64,000 bases of DNA, from the NCBI RefSeq assembly GCF_025200925.1, contig NZ_CP104174.1:6820001-6884000 (forward strand). The letters are read 5' to 3'. Below, in pieces: positions 44,730-54,156 of the stretch. The notes under the pieces were generated by a model, which ran no database searches, was not told where the DNA came from, and saw only the letters and a list, made by a program, of their open reading frames with translations. Both the position numbers and the translations under genes were made by a program. The number at the start of each line of letters is the position of its first letter. Positions within the stretch are counted from its first letter, which is position 1. The stretch comes from Bradyrhizobium sp. CB1015 (GTDB taxonomy: Bacteria; Pseudomonadota; Alphaproteobacteria; Rhizobiales; Xanthobacteraceae).

Positions 44730-45755
44730 CTATTTGGCGCTGCCCGTGGTCTTCTTGGCCTGCTCGACGAATTTGTTGGTGAAGGTCTTGCTGACGTCGA
44801 TCTTGGCGTTCGCCACCTCGGGCGAGCCGACACTGAACACCGCGAGCACGGCGTCCGCACCCTTCGGGTCCATCTTGCCGGTCTCGGAATACATCGGGAT
44901 CGTGTTCTTCAGTGCGGCGAGATAGAGGTCCTTGTTCTTGCCGACGGTCTCCTCCGGCATCTTCGCCATGATCTCCTCAGGGCTGTGCGAATGGATCCAG
45001 GCGAGCGTGGCGAGGATCGCATTGGTGAGCGCCTGCGCTTCCTTTTCATGGCCATTGATCCAGGCCACGGTCGAATACAGCGCGCCGCCCGGATATTCGC
45101 CCCCGAACGTCTCCAGCGTGTCCTTCTGGGTGCGGGTGTCCGAGAGGATGCGCAGATCCTTGTGGCTGCCCTGCAGCACGGTCACGGACGGATCGAGCAT
45201 CACGGCCGCATCGATCTGGCCCTGCTCCATCGCGGCCACCGCGGTGGCGCCGAGGCCGACGCCGATCACGGCGGCGCTGGTGGGATCGAGCCCGTTCTTC
45301 TTGAGCATATATTTCAGGAAGAAGTCGGTGGAGGAGCCGGGCGCACTGACGCCGACCTTCTTGCCGGCGAGATCCTTGACCGACTTGATGTCGTTGGTGC
45401 GCGAGGGCGCGACCACCAGCACGAGGCCGGGATAGCGGTCATAGACCACGAAGGACTGCAGCTCCTGCTTCTTGGCTGCGAGATTGACGCAATGGTCGAA
45501 ATAGCCGGAGACCACGTCGGCGCTGCCGCCGAGCACGGCTTTCAGCGCGTCCGAACCACCCTTGAGGTCGACCAGCTCGACATTGACGCCGGCCTTGTCG
45601 TATTCGCCGAGCTGCTTGGCCAGCACCGTCGGCAGATAGCACAGGCAGGAGCCGCCGCCGACCGCGATGGTGACCTTGCTTTGCGCCGCGGCAAGCGAGG
45701 TGGTGAGCGTCAGCGCGAGCAGTGCACCCGCGAGCCTGGCAATCGTGTTCTTCAT
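44730..45755 (-). CDS. NitT/TauT-type ABC transporter substrate-binding protein
   Basis: A 341-aa periplasmic protein from ATG 45755, with GGAGG upstream and a Sec signal (LAGALLALTLTTSLAAAQ). The core VTIAVGGGSCLCYLPTVLAKQLGEY and VNVELVDLKGGSDALKAVLGGSADVVSGYF is typical of NMT1-like binding proteins. Likely ligands are nitrate, sulfonates or thiamine-precursor-like compounds. The permease and ATPase genes lie upstream on the same strand, separated from it by 150 bp. Confidence 0.87.
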   Translation of the reverse strand: MKNTIARLAGALLALTLTTSLAAAQSKVTIAVGGGSCLCYLPTVLAKQLGEYDKAGVNVELVDLKGGSDALKAVLGGSADVVSGYFDHCVNLAAKKQELQSFVVYDRYPGLVLVVAPSRTNDIKSVKDLAGKKVGVSAPGSSTDFFLKYMLKKNGLDPTSAAVIGVGLGATAVAAMEQGQIDAAVMLDPSVTVLQGSHKDLRILSDTRTQKDTLETFGGEYPGGALYSTVAWINGHEKEAQALTNAILATLAWIHSHSPEEIMAKMPEETVGKNKDLYLAALKNTIPMYSETGKMDPKGADAVLAVFSVGSPEVANAKIDVSKTFTNKFVEQAKKTTGSAK

Positions 45756-45905
45756 TGGTTTCCTCCGTTCGGCCGGCGGCACCATAGAGCAGCGGGGCTG
45801 GCTTGAGAAGCACTGCCTGAGCGGGCCGGCCATCAGCCCTTCGGCGCAATAGCGTGCCCACACACGACCCGGGATCGCATCGACGCGATCCAATAGACCT
45901 GCTTC

Positions 45906-46694
45906 CTAGCCCCGCCCATCCGACGCGGTCGGCCGCCACACCAGGAGCCGCCGCTCCACCAGCGTAACGCCGAAGTCGATCAGGATGACGAAGGCCGACA
46001 GCACGAACATGCCGGCGAACACGCCGGCGACGTCGAACACGCCCTCGGCCTGCTGGATCAGGTAGCCGAGCCCGGCGGCCGATCCCAGATATTCGCCGAC
46101 CACTGCGCCGACCACGGCGAAGCCGACCGAGGTGTGCAGCGAGGAGAACATCCAGGACAGCGCCGACGGCCAATAGACATGCCGCATCAGCTGTCGCTCG
46201 CTCATGCCGAGCATGCGGCCGTTGTCGAGCACGGTCCGACTGACTTCCTTGACACCCTGATAAACGTTGAAGAACACGATGAAGAACACCAAGGTGACGC
46301 CGAGCGCGACTTTGGACCAGATGCCGAGCCCGAGCCACAGCGCGAAGATCGGCGCCAGCACGACCCGCGGCAGTGCGTTGACCATCTTCACATAGGGGTC
46401 GAACACCGCGGCGACCAACGGCTGTCGCGCGAACCAGAATCCGGTCAGCACACCACCGGCCGATCCGATCACGAAGGCAAGGATCGATTCCGCCAGCGTG
46501 ATGCCGAGGTGCTTCCAGATCATTCCGGAGGCGAACCATTTCACGATCTGGCTGAACACGTCGAACGGGTTGGAGAAGAAGAACGGCGGCAGCAGGATCT
46601 TGCCGAACACGGGCACGGTCGACAGCACCTGCCACAGCACGATGCCGACGACCGCGACCAGGACCTGCAGCGCAAACAGCGTCGGGCGCGACAT
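45906..46694 (-). CDS. NitT/TauT-type ABC transporter permease
   Basis: A 262-aa inner-membrane protein with six helices (ALQVLVAVVGIVLWQVL at the start) and the cytoplasmic loop EVSRTVLDNGRMLGMSERQLMRHVYWPSALSWMFSSL that docks the ATPase. Start ATG 46694 overlaps the ATPase stop by one base (TGATG). Confidence 0.9.
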   Translation of the reverse strand: MSRPTLFALQVLVAVVGIVLWQVLSTVPVFGKILLPPFFFSNPFDVFSQIVKWFASGMIWKHLGITLAESILAFVIGSAGGVLTGFWFARQPLVAAVFDPYVKMVNALPRVVLAPIFALWLGLGIWSKVALGVTLVFFIVFFNVYQGVKEVSRTVLDNGRMLGMSERQLMRHVYWPSALSWMFSSLHTSVGFAVVGAVVGEYLGSAAGLGYLIQQAEGVFDVAGVFAGMFVLSAFVILIDFGVTLVERRLLVWRPTASDGRG

Positions 46695-47512
46695 CAGACC
46701 GCCTCCGCCGCATGGGTGGACTGCGCGTAACCCTTCATCACCTCGTCCTTCAGCACGCTCCAGATTTCGCGGTGGAGCGCATGGAACTCCTTGTCGAGGC
46801 GCACCTCGAAGATGTCGCGGGGGCGGGCAAGGCCGACGCGCCAGTCGCCGATGATGCGCGAGGACGGCCCCGCCGACATGATCACCACGCGGTCGGCGAG
46901 CGCGATCGCCTCTTCGAGATCGTGGGTGACGAACAGCACGGCCTTGCGGTCCGCATTCCACAAGTCGAGCAGCAGATTACCCATGACCTGGCGCGTCTGC
47001 GCATCGAGCGGCCCGAACGGCTCGTCCATCAACAGGATCTTGGGATCGCGGATCAGCACCTGCGCCAGCGCCACACGCTTGCGCTGGCCGCCCGAAAGCA
47101 TGTGCGGATATCGGTTCGCGAAGGCGCCAAGGCCGACGGCGGTCAGCCATTTCTGCGCCTGCGACAAGGCTCCATTGCGCGGCGTGCCCTTGATCTCGAG
47201 CCCGATCGCGACATTGTCGAGCGCGGTCTTCCAGGGGAACAGCGCATCGGCCTGGAACAAATAGCCGGCGTCCCGATTCAGCCCCGCCAGCGGCTGGTCG
47301 AAAATCCTGACGCTGCCGGCGGCTGGCTTGAGCAGGCCGGCGGCGACGTTCAGCAGCGTCGATTTCCCGCACCCTGTGGGCCCGACAATGGCGACGAACT
47401 CGCCCTGTGCCACCGCGAGATGGGCCTTCTCCACTGCCGTGTAGACCCGCCCGTCTCCCAGGCGGAACGCAACCTTGGTATCTTCCAGCGCCACTGCCGT
47501 GGGCGTCGTCAT
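46694..47512 (-). CDS. NitT/TauT-type ABC transporter ATP-binding protein
   Basis: A 272-aa ATPase: Walker A GPTGCGKST, LFQADALFPWKTALDNV, signature LSGGQRKRVALAQVL, Walker B KILLMDEPFGPLDAQTR and VTHDLEEAIALADRV. ATG 47512 with GGAGG upstream. First gene of the ATPase-permease-binding protein set. Confidence 0.92.
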   Translation of the reverse strand: MTTPTAVALEDTKVAFRLGDGRVYTAVEKAHLAVAQGEFVAIVGPTGCGKSTLLNVAAGLLKPAAGSVRIFDQPLAGLNRDAGYLFQADALFPWKTALDNVAIGLEIKGTPRNGALSQAQKWLTAVGLGAFANRYPHMLSGGQRKRVALAQVLIRDPKILLMDEPFGPLDAQTRQVMGNLLLDLWNADRKAVLFVTHDLEEAIALADRVVIMSAGPSSRIIGDWRVGLARPRDIFEVRLDKEFHALHREIWSVLKDEVMKGYAQSTHAAEAV

Positions 47513-47769
47513 GTGCTTCCTCCGAACTCAGGCCGATGCCTTAGCCGCTCACGGGGCCAAGTTCAATCGAGGCGCCGGGCGTGCTACGCATGGGTCTAGC
47601 CGTGCTCTCACCCTCCCCTGGAGGGGGAGGGTCGGCTCACATGAGCGCAGCGAAATGTGAGACGGGGTGGGGTGACGGTCTTTCCGCAGATGCACTGCCC
47701 GCGTGGATAGTGAAGCTCCTCCGAATAAGTGGACACCTGTAGTAGGCTCATTGAGCCCGGAGGTGTCGA

Positions 47770-48081
47770 ATGGAACGTCAACGTCGGTCATTTACCGAAG
47801 AGTACAAGCACCAAGCCGTCGAGTTGGCTTTGTCGAGCGGGCGCTCGATCGGGTCGGTTGCCAAGGAACTCGGTCTGCGCGACTCGGTGCTGCGGCGCTG
47901 GGTTGACAAGCTCCGGCAGGAGCCGACATCGGCGGCGTGGCGCCCCACCACGCAGGCGACGCCGATGTCGGCGGACCAGGCTTCGGAGATCGCCCGCCTG
48001 CGTCAGGAGAACGAACGGCTGCGCATGGAGCGCGACATTTTAAAAAAGTCGATCGCGATCTTCGCCGGAACCCGGACATGA
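47770..48081 (+). CDS. IS3-family transposase OrfA
   Basis: A 103-aa protein identical to that at 5432-5743: helix-turn-helix plus a leucine-zipper-like coiled coil. The slippery run A6G (48042-48048) lies near its 3' end in the frame A-AAA-AAG, suited to a -1 shift into OrfB. Confidence 0.93.
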   Translation: MERQRRSFTEEYKHQAVELALSSGRSIGSVAKELGLRDSVLRRWVDKLRQEPTSAAWRPTTQATPMSADQASEIARLRQENERLRMERDILKKSIAIFAGTRT

Positions 48082-48938
48082 GCTTCCGCTTCATCGAAGA
48101 CCACCGCGACGCCTATCCGGTGCGGCTGATGTGTGCCGTGCTCGAGGTCTCGCCGGCCGGCTATTACGCCTGGCGCGATCGCCCGGTGAGCGAGCGGACC
48201 AAATCCAATGCCAGCCTCCTGGCCGCGATCCGGCAAGTCCATCAAGACAGCAGCGGGCGTTACGGCAGTCCTCGCGTCCATGCCGTCCTGCGCAAGCAGG
48301 GCCGCGGCGCCAGCCGTGGCCGGATCGAGCGGCTGATGCACCGGCACGGTATCCGCGCCATCATGGCGCCGCCACGCCGGGTGCGCACCACCGACAGCCG
48401 TCACGACCTCCCGATCGCACCGAACCTGATCGCGCGCGACTTCACCGCTCCCGCCCCGAACCGGGTCTGGCTCGCCGATATCACCTACATCCCGACCGCG
48501 GAGGGCTGGCTGTATCTGGCGGCCGTCATGGATCTGTTCAGCCGAAAGATCGTCGGCTGGGCCATGCAAGACCATATCCAGGTCGAGCTCGCATCCGCGG
48601 CGCTGACGATGGCCATCCAGCAGCAACGGCCGCTGGCCGGATTGATCCACCACTCCGATCGCGGTGTGCAGTATGCCTCACATGCCTATCGCAAGGTCCT
48701 CACCGGCGCCGGCATCGTGGCATCAATGAGCCGCAAGGCCGATTGCTACGACAATGCCCCGATGGAGAGCTTCTTCCATACCTTGAAAACCGAGCTGATC
48801 CATCATCGCGACTACAACACCCGCGCCGAGGCCCAGCGCGACATCTTCGCCTTCATCGAGGGCTTCTACAACCGAACCCGGCTCCATTCCGCAATCGGAT
48901 ATATCGCCCCGATCGAGATGGAGCTAAAAGCCGCTTAA
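48078..48938 (+). CDS. IS3-family transposase OrfB (DDE integrase domain)
   Basis: A 286-aa protein identical to that at 4575-5435, with all three catalytic acids (WLADITY, HHSDRGVQ, MESFFHTLK). It overlaps orfA by 4 bp and is probably expressed as an OrfAB fusion through the frameshift site. Confidence 0.93.
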   Translation: MSFRFIEDHRDAYPVRLMCAVLEVSPAGYYAWRDRPVSERTKSNASLLAAIRQVHQDSSGRYGSPRVHAVLRKQGRGASRGRIERLMHRHGIRAIMAPPRRVRTTDSRHDLPIAPNLIARDFTAPAPNRVWLADITYIPTAEGWLYLAAVMDLFSRKIVGWAMQDHIQVELASAALTMAIQQQRPLAGLIHHSDRGVQYASHAYRKVLTGAGIVASMSRKADCYDNAPMESFFHTLKTELIHHRDYNTRAEAQRDIFAFIEGFYNRTRLHSAIGYIAPIEMELKAA

Positions 48939-49028
48939 ACCCGTCCACTTTTTCGGGGGAAGATCATAGATCACCCCGCGCGAGCGACCCTCCCCCTCCA
49001 GGGGAGGGTAAGAGCGAGTCTTCAACCG

Positions 49029-49811
49029 ATGTCCTCCAAACTGGCCATCAGCTATCAGCACGTCACCAAGCGCTTCGGGTCCCTCGCAGCCGTCGACGAC
49101 GTGTCGTTCGACGTCGCCGAGAGCGAGTTTGTGGCGATCGTCGGCGGCTCGGGCTCGGGCAAGACCACGCTGCTGCGGCTCGCCACCCGGCTGATCGAGA
49201 CCGACAGCGGCACCATCACCGTCGAAGGCGAGGACGTGCGGAATGTCGATCCGGTCGCGCTGCGGCGTCGGATCGGCTACGTCTTCCAGAGCGGCGGGCT
49301 GTTTCCGCATCTGAGCGTCGCCGACAATATCGGCATCACGCCAAGGCTGCTCGGCGAGCCGGCTCCGACAATCGCACGGCGTGTCGACGAGCTGCTCGAG
49401 CTCGTGCAGCTCGACCGCGCAGCGCATCGCGACCGGCTGCCCGAGGCGCTCTCCGGCGGCGAGCGCCAGCGCGTCGGCGTGGCGCGGGCGCTCGCGGCAA
49501 GACCCCGCGTCCTGCTGATGGACGAGCCGTTCGGCGCGCTCGATCCCCTTACCCGCGATGCACTCGGTGACGACTATCGCGCGCTGCACCGCAAGCTCGG
49601 CCTGACCACCGTCATGATCACGCATGACATGACCGAGGCGATCCTGCTCGCCGACCGCATCGCGGTGATGCGCGGCGGACGATTGCTCGCGCAGGGTACG
49701 GCTGCGGAGCTCTCGAGCAGCAGCGACGATTACGTGCTCGAGCTGTTGCGCACCCCGCGGCGCCAGGTCGAGCGACTGAATGCCCTGCTGCCGACGGGCG
49801 GTGCGGCATGA
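49029..49811 (+). CDS. Osmoprotectant (glycine betaine/choline-type) ABC transporter ATP-binding protein
   Basis: A 260-aa ATPase of the OpuCA/OsmV type: Walker A GGSGSGKTT, IGYVFQSGGLFPHLSVADNI, signature LSGGERQRVGVARALA, Walker B RVLLMDEPFGALDP, and ITHDMTEAILLADR. No tandem CBS domains are present, unlike many OpuCA proteins. It starts 62 bases after the IS, with only a weak ribosome site. Overlaps the next gene by 4 bp (ATGA). Confidence 0.9.
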   Translation: MSSKLAISYQHVTKRFGSLAAVDDVSFDVAESEFVAIVGGSGSGKTTLLRLATRLIETDSGTITVEGEDVRNVDPVALRRRIGYVFQSGGLFPHLSVADNIGITPRLLGEPAPTIARRVDELLELVQLDRAAHRDRLPEALSGGERQRVGVARALAARPRVLLMDEPFGALDPLTRDALGDDYRALHRKLGLTTVMITHDMTEAILLADRIAVMRGGRLLAQGTAAELSSSSDDYVLELLRTPRRQVERLNALLPTGGAA

Positions 49812-51364
49812 GCCTCTTCACCGATCCACGCTGGGGCGAGGCGCTGTCGCATCTGCCGGACTACCTCGGCAACCATGTGCGGGTGAGCCTCGCCGCCCTC
49901 GCGCTCGGCCTCGCCGTGAGCTTGCCGCTGGCGATCCTGACGCGCAACCGCCCGGCGCCGCGCGGCATCCTGCTCGCGTTCGCCAGCATCGTACAGACCG
50001 TACCCGGGCTGGCGCTGCTCGCGCTGTTCTATCCGCTGCTGCTGCTGGCTGCTTCCGTCACGCTGGCCTGGTTCGGCCTATCCTTCTCCGCGTTCGGCTT
50101 CCTGCCGGCGATGCTGGCGCTGGCGCTCTATTCCATGCTGCCGGTGCTACGCAACGGCATCACCGGCCTCAACGGCATCGATCCCGCGCTGATCGAGGCT
50201 GCCAAGGGCGTCGGCATGACTGCGCGGCAATCGCTGATGATCGTCGAGCTGCCGCTCGCGCTGCCGGTGATGATGGCCGGAATCCGCACCGCGGCGGTCT
50301 GGGTGATCGGCACCGCGACGCTGTCGACGCCGATCGGGCAGACCAGCCTCGGCAATTACATTTTCGCGGGCCTCCAGACCCAGAACTGGGTGTTCGTGCT
50401 GTTCGGCTGCGTGGCTTCCGCCCTGCTCGCGCTTGCGGTCGACCAGCTGCTTGGGCTGATCGAGAGCGGCCTGCGCAGCCGCAGCCGTGTGCGCAGCGGC
50501 CTCGGCGCGGTCGGAATCGCGGCGCTGGTCGCAGCAACGCTGGTGCCGACCATGGGACGCTCGCCGTCAGGCTATGTGGTCGGCGCCAAGACCTTCGCCG
50601 AGCAATATGTGCTCTCGGCGTTGATGAGGGACCGCCTCGAGGCGGCGGGCCTCTCGGCTAATGCGCGCTCCGGCCTCGGCTCCAGCGTGATCTTCGGGGC
50701 GCTGAAGGCCGGCGATATCGATCTCTATGTCGATTATTCCGGGACGCTCTGGGCCAACCAGCTGCATCGCACCGACATGATGGCGCGCGCCGAGCTGGTG
50801 GCGGAATTGAAGACGGCGCTCGCCAAAGACAACATTACCATGCTCGGCGAGCTCGGCTTCGAGAACGCGTATGCGCTGGTGATGCCAAGACGACGCGCCG
50901 AGGCGCTCGGTATCCGAACCATCGCCGATCTCGCCACACATGCGGCGACGCTGTCGATTGCCGGCGACTACGAATTCTTCTCGCGGCCCGAATGGGCTGC
51001 CCTGCAGAAGGCCTATGGGCTGCAGTTCCGCGCCCAGCGTCAGATGCAACCGGACTTCATGTATGCGGCTGTCGCCGGCGGCGAGGTCGACGTCATCGCC
51101 GGCTACACCAGCGACGGCTTGATCGCCAAATACGAGCTCACAACGCTCGACGACCCCAGACACGCCATCCCGCCCTACGACGCGATCCTGCTGCTCGCGC
51201 CAAAGCGCGCCGGCGACGAGCGACTGCAGGCGGCGCTCAAGCCATTGCTCGGCAAGATCGACATCGCCACCATGCGCGAGGCGAACCTGCGCGCCAGCGG
51301 CAATGATGCGAATTCATCGCCCGATGCGGTGGCGAAGTGGTTGTGGGAGAAGATCAAGCAATAG
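49808..51364 (+). CDS. Osmoprotectant ABC transporter permease/substrate-binding fusion protein
   Basis: A 518-aa protein. Residues 1-240 are a BPD_transp_1 permease with about six helices (LGNHVRVSLAALALGLAVSLPLAIL, the loop PALIEAAKGVGMTARQSLMIVELPLALPVMMAGIR). Residues 255-518 are an OpuAC-type binding domain (VVGAKTFAEQYVLSALMRDRLEAAGLSA, GDIDLYVDYSGTLWANQ, QRQMQPDFMYAAVAGGEVDVIAGYTSDG). Such fusions are known in OpuB/OpuC and OsmYXW relatives and keep the receptor tethered on the outer face. Substrates are probably quaternary ammonium compounds. Confidence 0.91.
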   Translation: MSLFTDPRWGEALSHLPDYLGNHVRVSLAALALGLAVSLPLAILTRNRPAPRGILLAFASIVQTVPGLALLALFYPLLLLAASVTLAWFGLSFSAFGFLPAMLALALYSMLPVLRNGITGLNGIDPALIEAAKGVGMTARQSLMIVELPLALPVMMAGIRTAAVWVIGTATLSTPIGQTSLGNYIFAGLQTQNWVFVLFGCVASALLALAVDQLLGLIESGLRSRSRVRSGLGAVGIAALVAATLVPTMGRSPSGYVVGAKTFAEQYVLSALMRDRLEAAGLSANARSGLGSSVIFGALKAGDIDLYVDYSGTLWANQLHRTDMMARAELVAELKTALAKDNITMLGELGFENAYALVMPRRRAEALGIRTIADLATHAATLSIAGDYEFFSRPEWAALQKAYGLQFRAQRQMQPDFMYAAVAGGEVDVIAGYTSDGLIAKYELTTLDDPRHAIPPYDAILLLAPKRAGDERLQAALKPLLGKIDIATMREANLRASGNDANSSPDAVAKWLWEKIKQ

Positions 51365-51470
51365 ATTCGGGGCAAGCCAATCCAACCTCCGTCATCCTGA
51401 GAGGGGCACGGTTAGACAGCGGCACAGATTTCACCGGTCGAAGAGGCGCGTCCGCGATCCGAGCGAGAGG

Positions 51471-53183
51471 CTACAGCCCCCGGATCATCCCGGCATCGAT
51501 CAGCAGCCGGTTCAGCCGCCGCGCCTCGGCGCCGTCCTTGCAGCCGTAGAAGATGCCCTTGCAGCGGAGCATGATCTCTTTCTGCTCGGCAAAGGAGGGA
51601 TCGAGCGGGATGCCGGCGGCTTCCTGAATGACCAGCGGCAGATAGGGGCCGTCGATCGTGTCCATCACGGCCTCGCTTCTAACCGGCTCGAAATTGATGG
51701 CGTCGATGGCGTAATAGGTCGCGTAGAGGCGCGCATCGTAGGCGTCGAGCTTCTTGCCGATCGCGCCCTCGTCGAGCCCGGGCTCAAGGATGGCAGGCGC
51801 AAATTCCGGCTGGTGATCGCCGTAGCGCACGATCAGGAAGGGCTCGCCCGGAAAGGTCTTCTTCAAACCGGCAACGAACGCCTTGTACTGCTCGGCGCTC
51901 ATCGCCTGCCGGCGCAGATATTCGTCGATGGACGCCACGTTGCCCGGCGCGCGCCAATTCGGCAGCAGGTCCGGGCGGAAGCGGGTCTCCCAGGGGAAGT
52001 GGTTGGCACCGAGATAGATGAAGGTGAACAGCGGCTTGTTGGGCGGCTGCTGGCCCATCAGCTGAAGCGCCTTGTCGTAGAAGAAGCTGTCGGGCTCGAC
52101 ATCCTTGGCGCCGAGATCCTTGGAATCGAGGAAGCGCTCGATTCCCGTCGTCATCTGGAAGCTGCGCGCGCCCATGAAGCCGCCATGGGCGGGATAGAGC
52201 GACAGCGTGTCATAGCCGCAGCGGCGCAGCGCCAGCGGCAGGCCGCGCTCGACCCGGTTCGAGGCGATGCGCGTGACGAAATAGGCGAAGCGGCCGAATG
52301 AACGCGAGGAGAGCCCTGCGAGCACGTTGTATTCGGTGAACCAGCTCGGCCCGCCATTGCTCTCGGCGAGGAACGTGCGCTGCTTGCCGTCCCACGATTT
52401 GAAATAGTCGTCATAGCGCGGCGGCACCTTGATGCCCTGGGCGGCGCGGATGTCGAAGCTCGATTCATCATGGATCATGATGATGTTGGGGCGGCGGCCC
52501 GCGGGGTGGCAGGCATCGACCAGCGGGATGTTGAGCCGCTCGCCGGTCGAAGCAGACGCCGCCATGAAGCCGTATTGCGCAAAGTCGGAGACGGCCGTGA
52601 CGCCCGAGCGGAAGAATTTCGAGAGATAGCCGTCGTCGTAATAGCCGCGCCAGGCCTCGTCCGGGTGATAGAGCGAATAGCCGACCAGGGCGGCAAGGCA
52701 GGCGAGCTTGCAGGCGAGCGCCGGCAAGCGACGAATCCGGAAGGGGTCGAGCCACCACAGCGCGTACATCAGCGGCAGCGTGACGAGACCGGCCAGGATC
52801 ACCGACCAGCGCAAATTCGGGAAGATCGTGAACAGGAACGCGACGGTGTCGCGGTCGATCATCATCAGGTCGATGAAGTTGACCGTCATCTGCACGACGT
52901 CGTGCTTGAGCCGCGACAGCAGCACCAGCACGACGACCATCGTCAGCGACAGCGCGCCCGACAAGGCGGGGCGACGCAGCAGCGCAATCCAGAAGAAGTT
53001 GAGGATGCCCCAGGCCAGCGCGAAGGACAGGCGCGCGCCGAAATCGGTCTCGGTCTCGTACATCAGCGCGAGTGCCGCCAGATGCGGCGCTGCAACCGCG
53101 AGCAGCCGCCAGATGCCGAGCGCGGCGACGCTCGCCAGCACGGCGGTCGTGGCAGAAGGACCTGGATTCGGCGCGGACGCCAT
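51471..53183 (-). CDS. Membrane sulfatase-family protein (LTA synthase/MdoB-like)
   Basis: A 570-aa protein from ATG 53183 (GTG 53192 also possible). The first 210 residues hold five or so membrane helices (LIVE as AALGIWRLLAVAAPHLAALAL, LSLTMVVVLVLLSRL, VILAGLVTLPLMYALWWL). The C-terminal domain is an extracytoplasmic alkaline-phosphatase-fold sulfatase: PNIIMIHDESSFD, NGGPSWFTEYNVLAGLSSRSFG (Thr replaced by Ser/Trp context), IYLGANHFPWETR and IVRYGDHQPEF. Relatives transfer phosphoglycerol or phosphoethanolamine to glycans or lipids. It is transcribed alone. Confidence 0.82.
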   Translation of the reverse strand: MASAPNPGPSATTAVLASVAALGIWRLLAVAAPHLAALALMYETETDFGARLSFALAWGILNFFWIALLRRPALSGALSLTMVVVLVLLSRLKHDVVQMTVNFIDLMMIDRDTVAFLFTIFPNLRWSVILAGLVTLPLMYALWWLDPFRIRRLPALACKLACLAALVGYSLYHPDEAWRGYYDDGYLSKFFRSGVTAVSDFAQYGFMAASASTGERLNIPLVDACHPAGRRPNIIMIHDESSFDIRAAQGIKVPPRYDDYFKSWDGKQRTFLAESNGGPSWFTEYNVLAGLSSRSFGRFAYFVTRIASNRVERGLPLALRRCGYDTLSLYPAHGGFMGARSFQMTTGIERFLDSKDLGAKDVEPDSFFYDKALQLMGQQPPNKPLFTFIYLGANHFPWETRFRPDLLPNWRAPGNVASIDEYLRRQAMSAEQYKAFVAGLKKTFPGEPFLIVRYGDHQPEFAPAILEPGLDEGAIGKKLDAYDARLYATYYAIDAINFEPVRSEAVMDTIDGPYLPLVIQEAAGIPLDPSFAEQKEIMLRCKGIFYGCKDGAEARRLNRLLIDAGMIRGL

Positions 53184-53394
53184 TGACGACACGCAACTTC
53201 TGGTCCGGCGCGGTGATGCCAAGCCGCCTGGCCGGCCCTCAACACGGCCAGCGGCGCCCGATGCAGCCGGAAGCCTGCACCGTGTCATAAAACTGTAACG
53301 GAACGGTCAAGGACAGGCAACGCGCGGTGCGGTCCGACCTTCGCTTATTGTTAGTGGGCTGCGCCGCACGGCATCGAACGGAGCCGCTCGCCCG

Positions 53395-54048
53395 CTAGGG
53401 CTTTGCGATCCCCGCGATGAACAGGTCGAGCACCCCTTCCGCCATCCGCTCGGTCTCGCCCTCCCCGACGCCCCAGCGCGGGAAATGGCCGTCGATATTC
53501 ATCCGGGCGAAACCGTAGACGAGGGCGCGCCCGGCGATCTGGATGCGCTTGAGGTCAGCCGACCGCAGCAGGCCTTGCTCTGCCGCATCAGCCAGCATCT
53601 GCTCCGTCAGCGTGATCAGCTCGGCGTTGTCTCGCATCAGCTCCGGCGAGCCGCCATGGGCAAAATAGCGCCCGCTCGAGATGATCTCGAAATGCGCGGG
53701 ATTGCGCATGGCCCAACGCAAATAGGCGAGACCAAAGGCGCGGAATCGGCCGAGCGGATTGGCGGCCGGAGCCTCAGCCAGCGCCGTCTCGATCTCGGCG
53801 CGGAAGCGCCGCTGCGCCTCCTCGGCCGCAGCCGCCATCAGCGCATCGCGGTTGGGAAAGTGTCGGAACGGCGCCCCCGGCGACACCGCGGCCCGGCGCG
53901 CCGCCTCCCGTACCGAGACTTCGGCGCCTTCCGCTGCGAGTTGCAACGCAGCATCGATCAACACGCGGCGGAGGTCACCGTGATGGTACGGCCGGGCTTC
54001 GGTGGCAGGGCGGCGGGCGCGCGGCTTGGGCGGCTGACGAACAGGCAT
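53395..54048 (-). CDS. TetR/AcrR family transcriptional regulator
   Basis: A 217-aa repressor: a basic N-terminus, then the TetR helix-turn-helix (YHHGDLRRVLIDAALQLAAEG, VSVREAARRAAVSPGAPFRHFPNRDALMAA) and a TetR_C_33-like ligand domain. ATG 54048 (MPVRQPPKPRARR) is chosen. It is divergent from the membrane protein gene at 54157, with two operator-like palindromes between them. Confidence 0.88.
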   Translation of the reverse strand: MPVRQPPKPRARRPATEARPYHHGDLRRVLIDAALQLAAEGAEVSVREAARRAAVSPGAPFRHFPNRDALMAAAAEEAQRRFRAEIETALAEAPAANPLGRFRAFGLAYLRWAMRNPAHFEIISSGRYFAHGGSPELMRDNAELITLTEQMLADAAEQGLLRSADLKRIQIAGRALVYGFARMNIDGHFPRWGVGEGETERMAEGVLDLFIAGIAKP

Positions 54049-54077
54049 GCATCTTTCTAACCTCACCCGAACATGAA

Positions 54078-54094
54078 TGTAAGCAATGATTACA
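54078..54094. promoter_or_regulatory. Operator-like palindrome 1
   Basis: TGTAAGCAATGATTACA, a near-perfect copy of the palindrome at 54121-54137, 30 bases upstream of the TetR start. Likely TetR binding site for autoregulation. Confidence 0.65.
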
Positions 54095-54120
54095 CCCTTG
54101 ACGCTGCCCTCAACTCAAAA

Positions 54121-54137
54121 TGTAATCAGCGATTACA
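54121..54137. promoter_or_regulatory. Operator-like palindrome 2 over a promoter
   Basis: TGTAATCAGCGATTACA, perfect 7-3-7 symmetry. A TTGACG at 54099-54104 and TGTAAT at 54121-54126, 16 bases apart, look like -35 and -10 boxes, so a repressor bound here would block transcription of the gene at 54157. Confidence 0.7.
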
Positions 54138-54156
54138 TAGAGAGGGAGACCCACCC

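Larger units (their letters stand above)
47711..48966 (+). mobile_element. IS3-family insertion sequence, copy 2
   Basis: 1256 bp, the inverted twin of 4547-5802, ends TGAAGCTCC... and ...GAAGATCA. Flanked by a 3-bp duplication, tag (47708-47710 and 48967-48969), typical of IS3 elements. Both ORFs are intact and encode the same proteins as copy 1. Confidence 0.93.
47610..49009. repeat. Large intergenic palindrome, copy C (interrupted by the IS)
   Basis: Left part 47610-47710 (accctcccctggagggggag ... gacggggtggggtgac) and right part 48967-49009 (tagatcaccccgcg ... ctccaggggagggt) form the same large palindrome as 4149-4524 and 8537-8916. The IS sits near its centre. Confidence 0.75.

Noticed and set aside
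51365..51470. Extra gene between the Opu fusion and the sulfatase
   Set aside because: Only short frames without ribosome sites; nothing recognisable.
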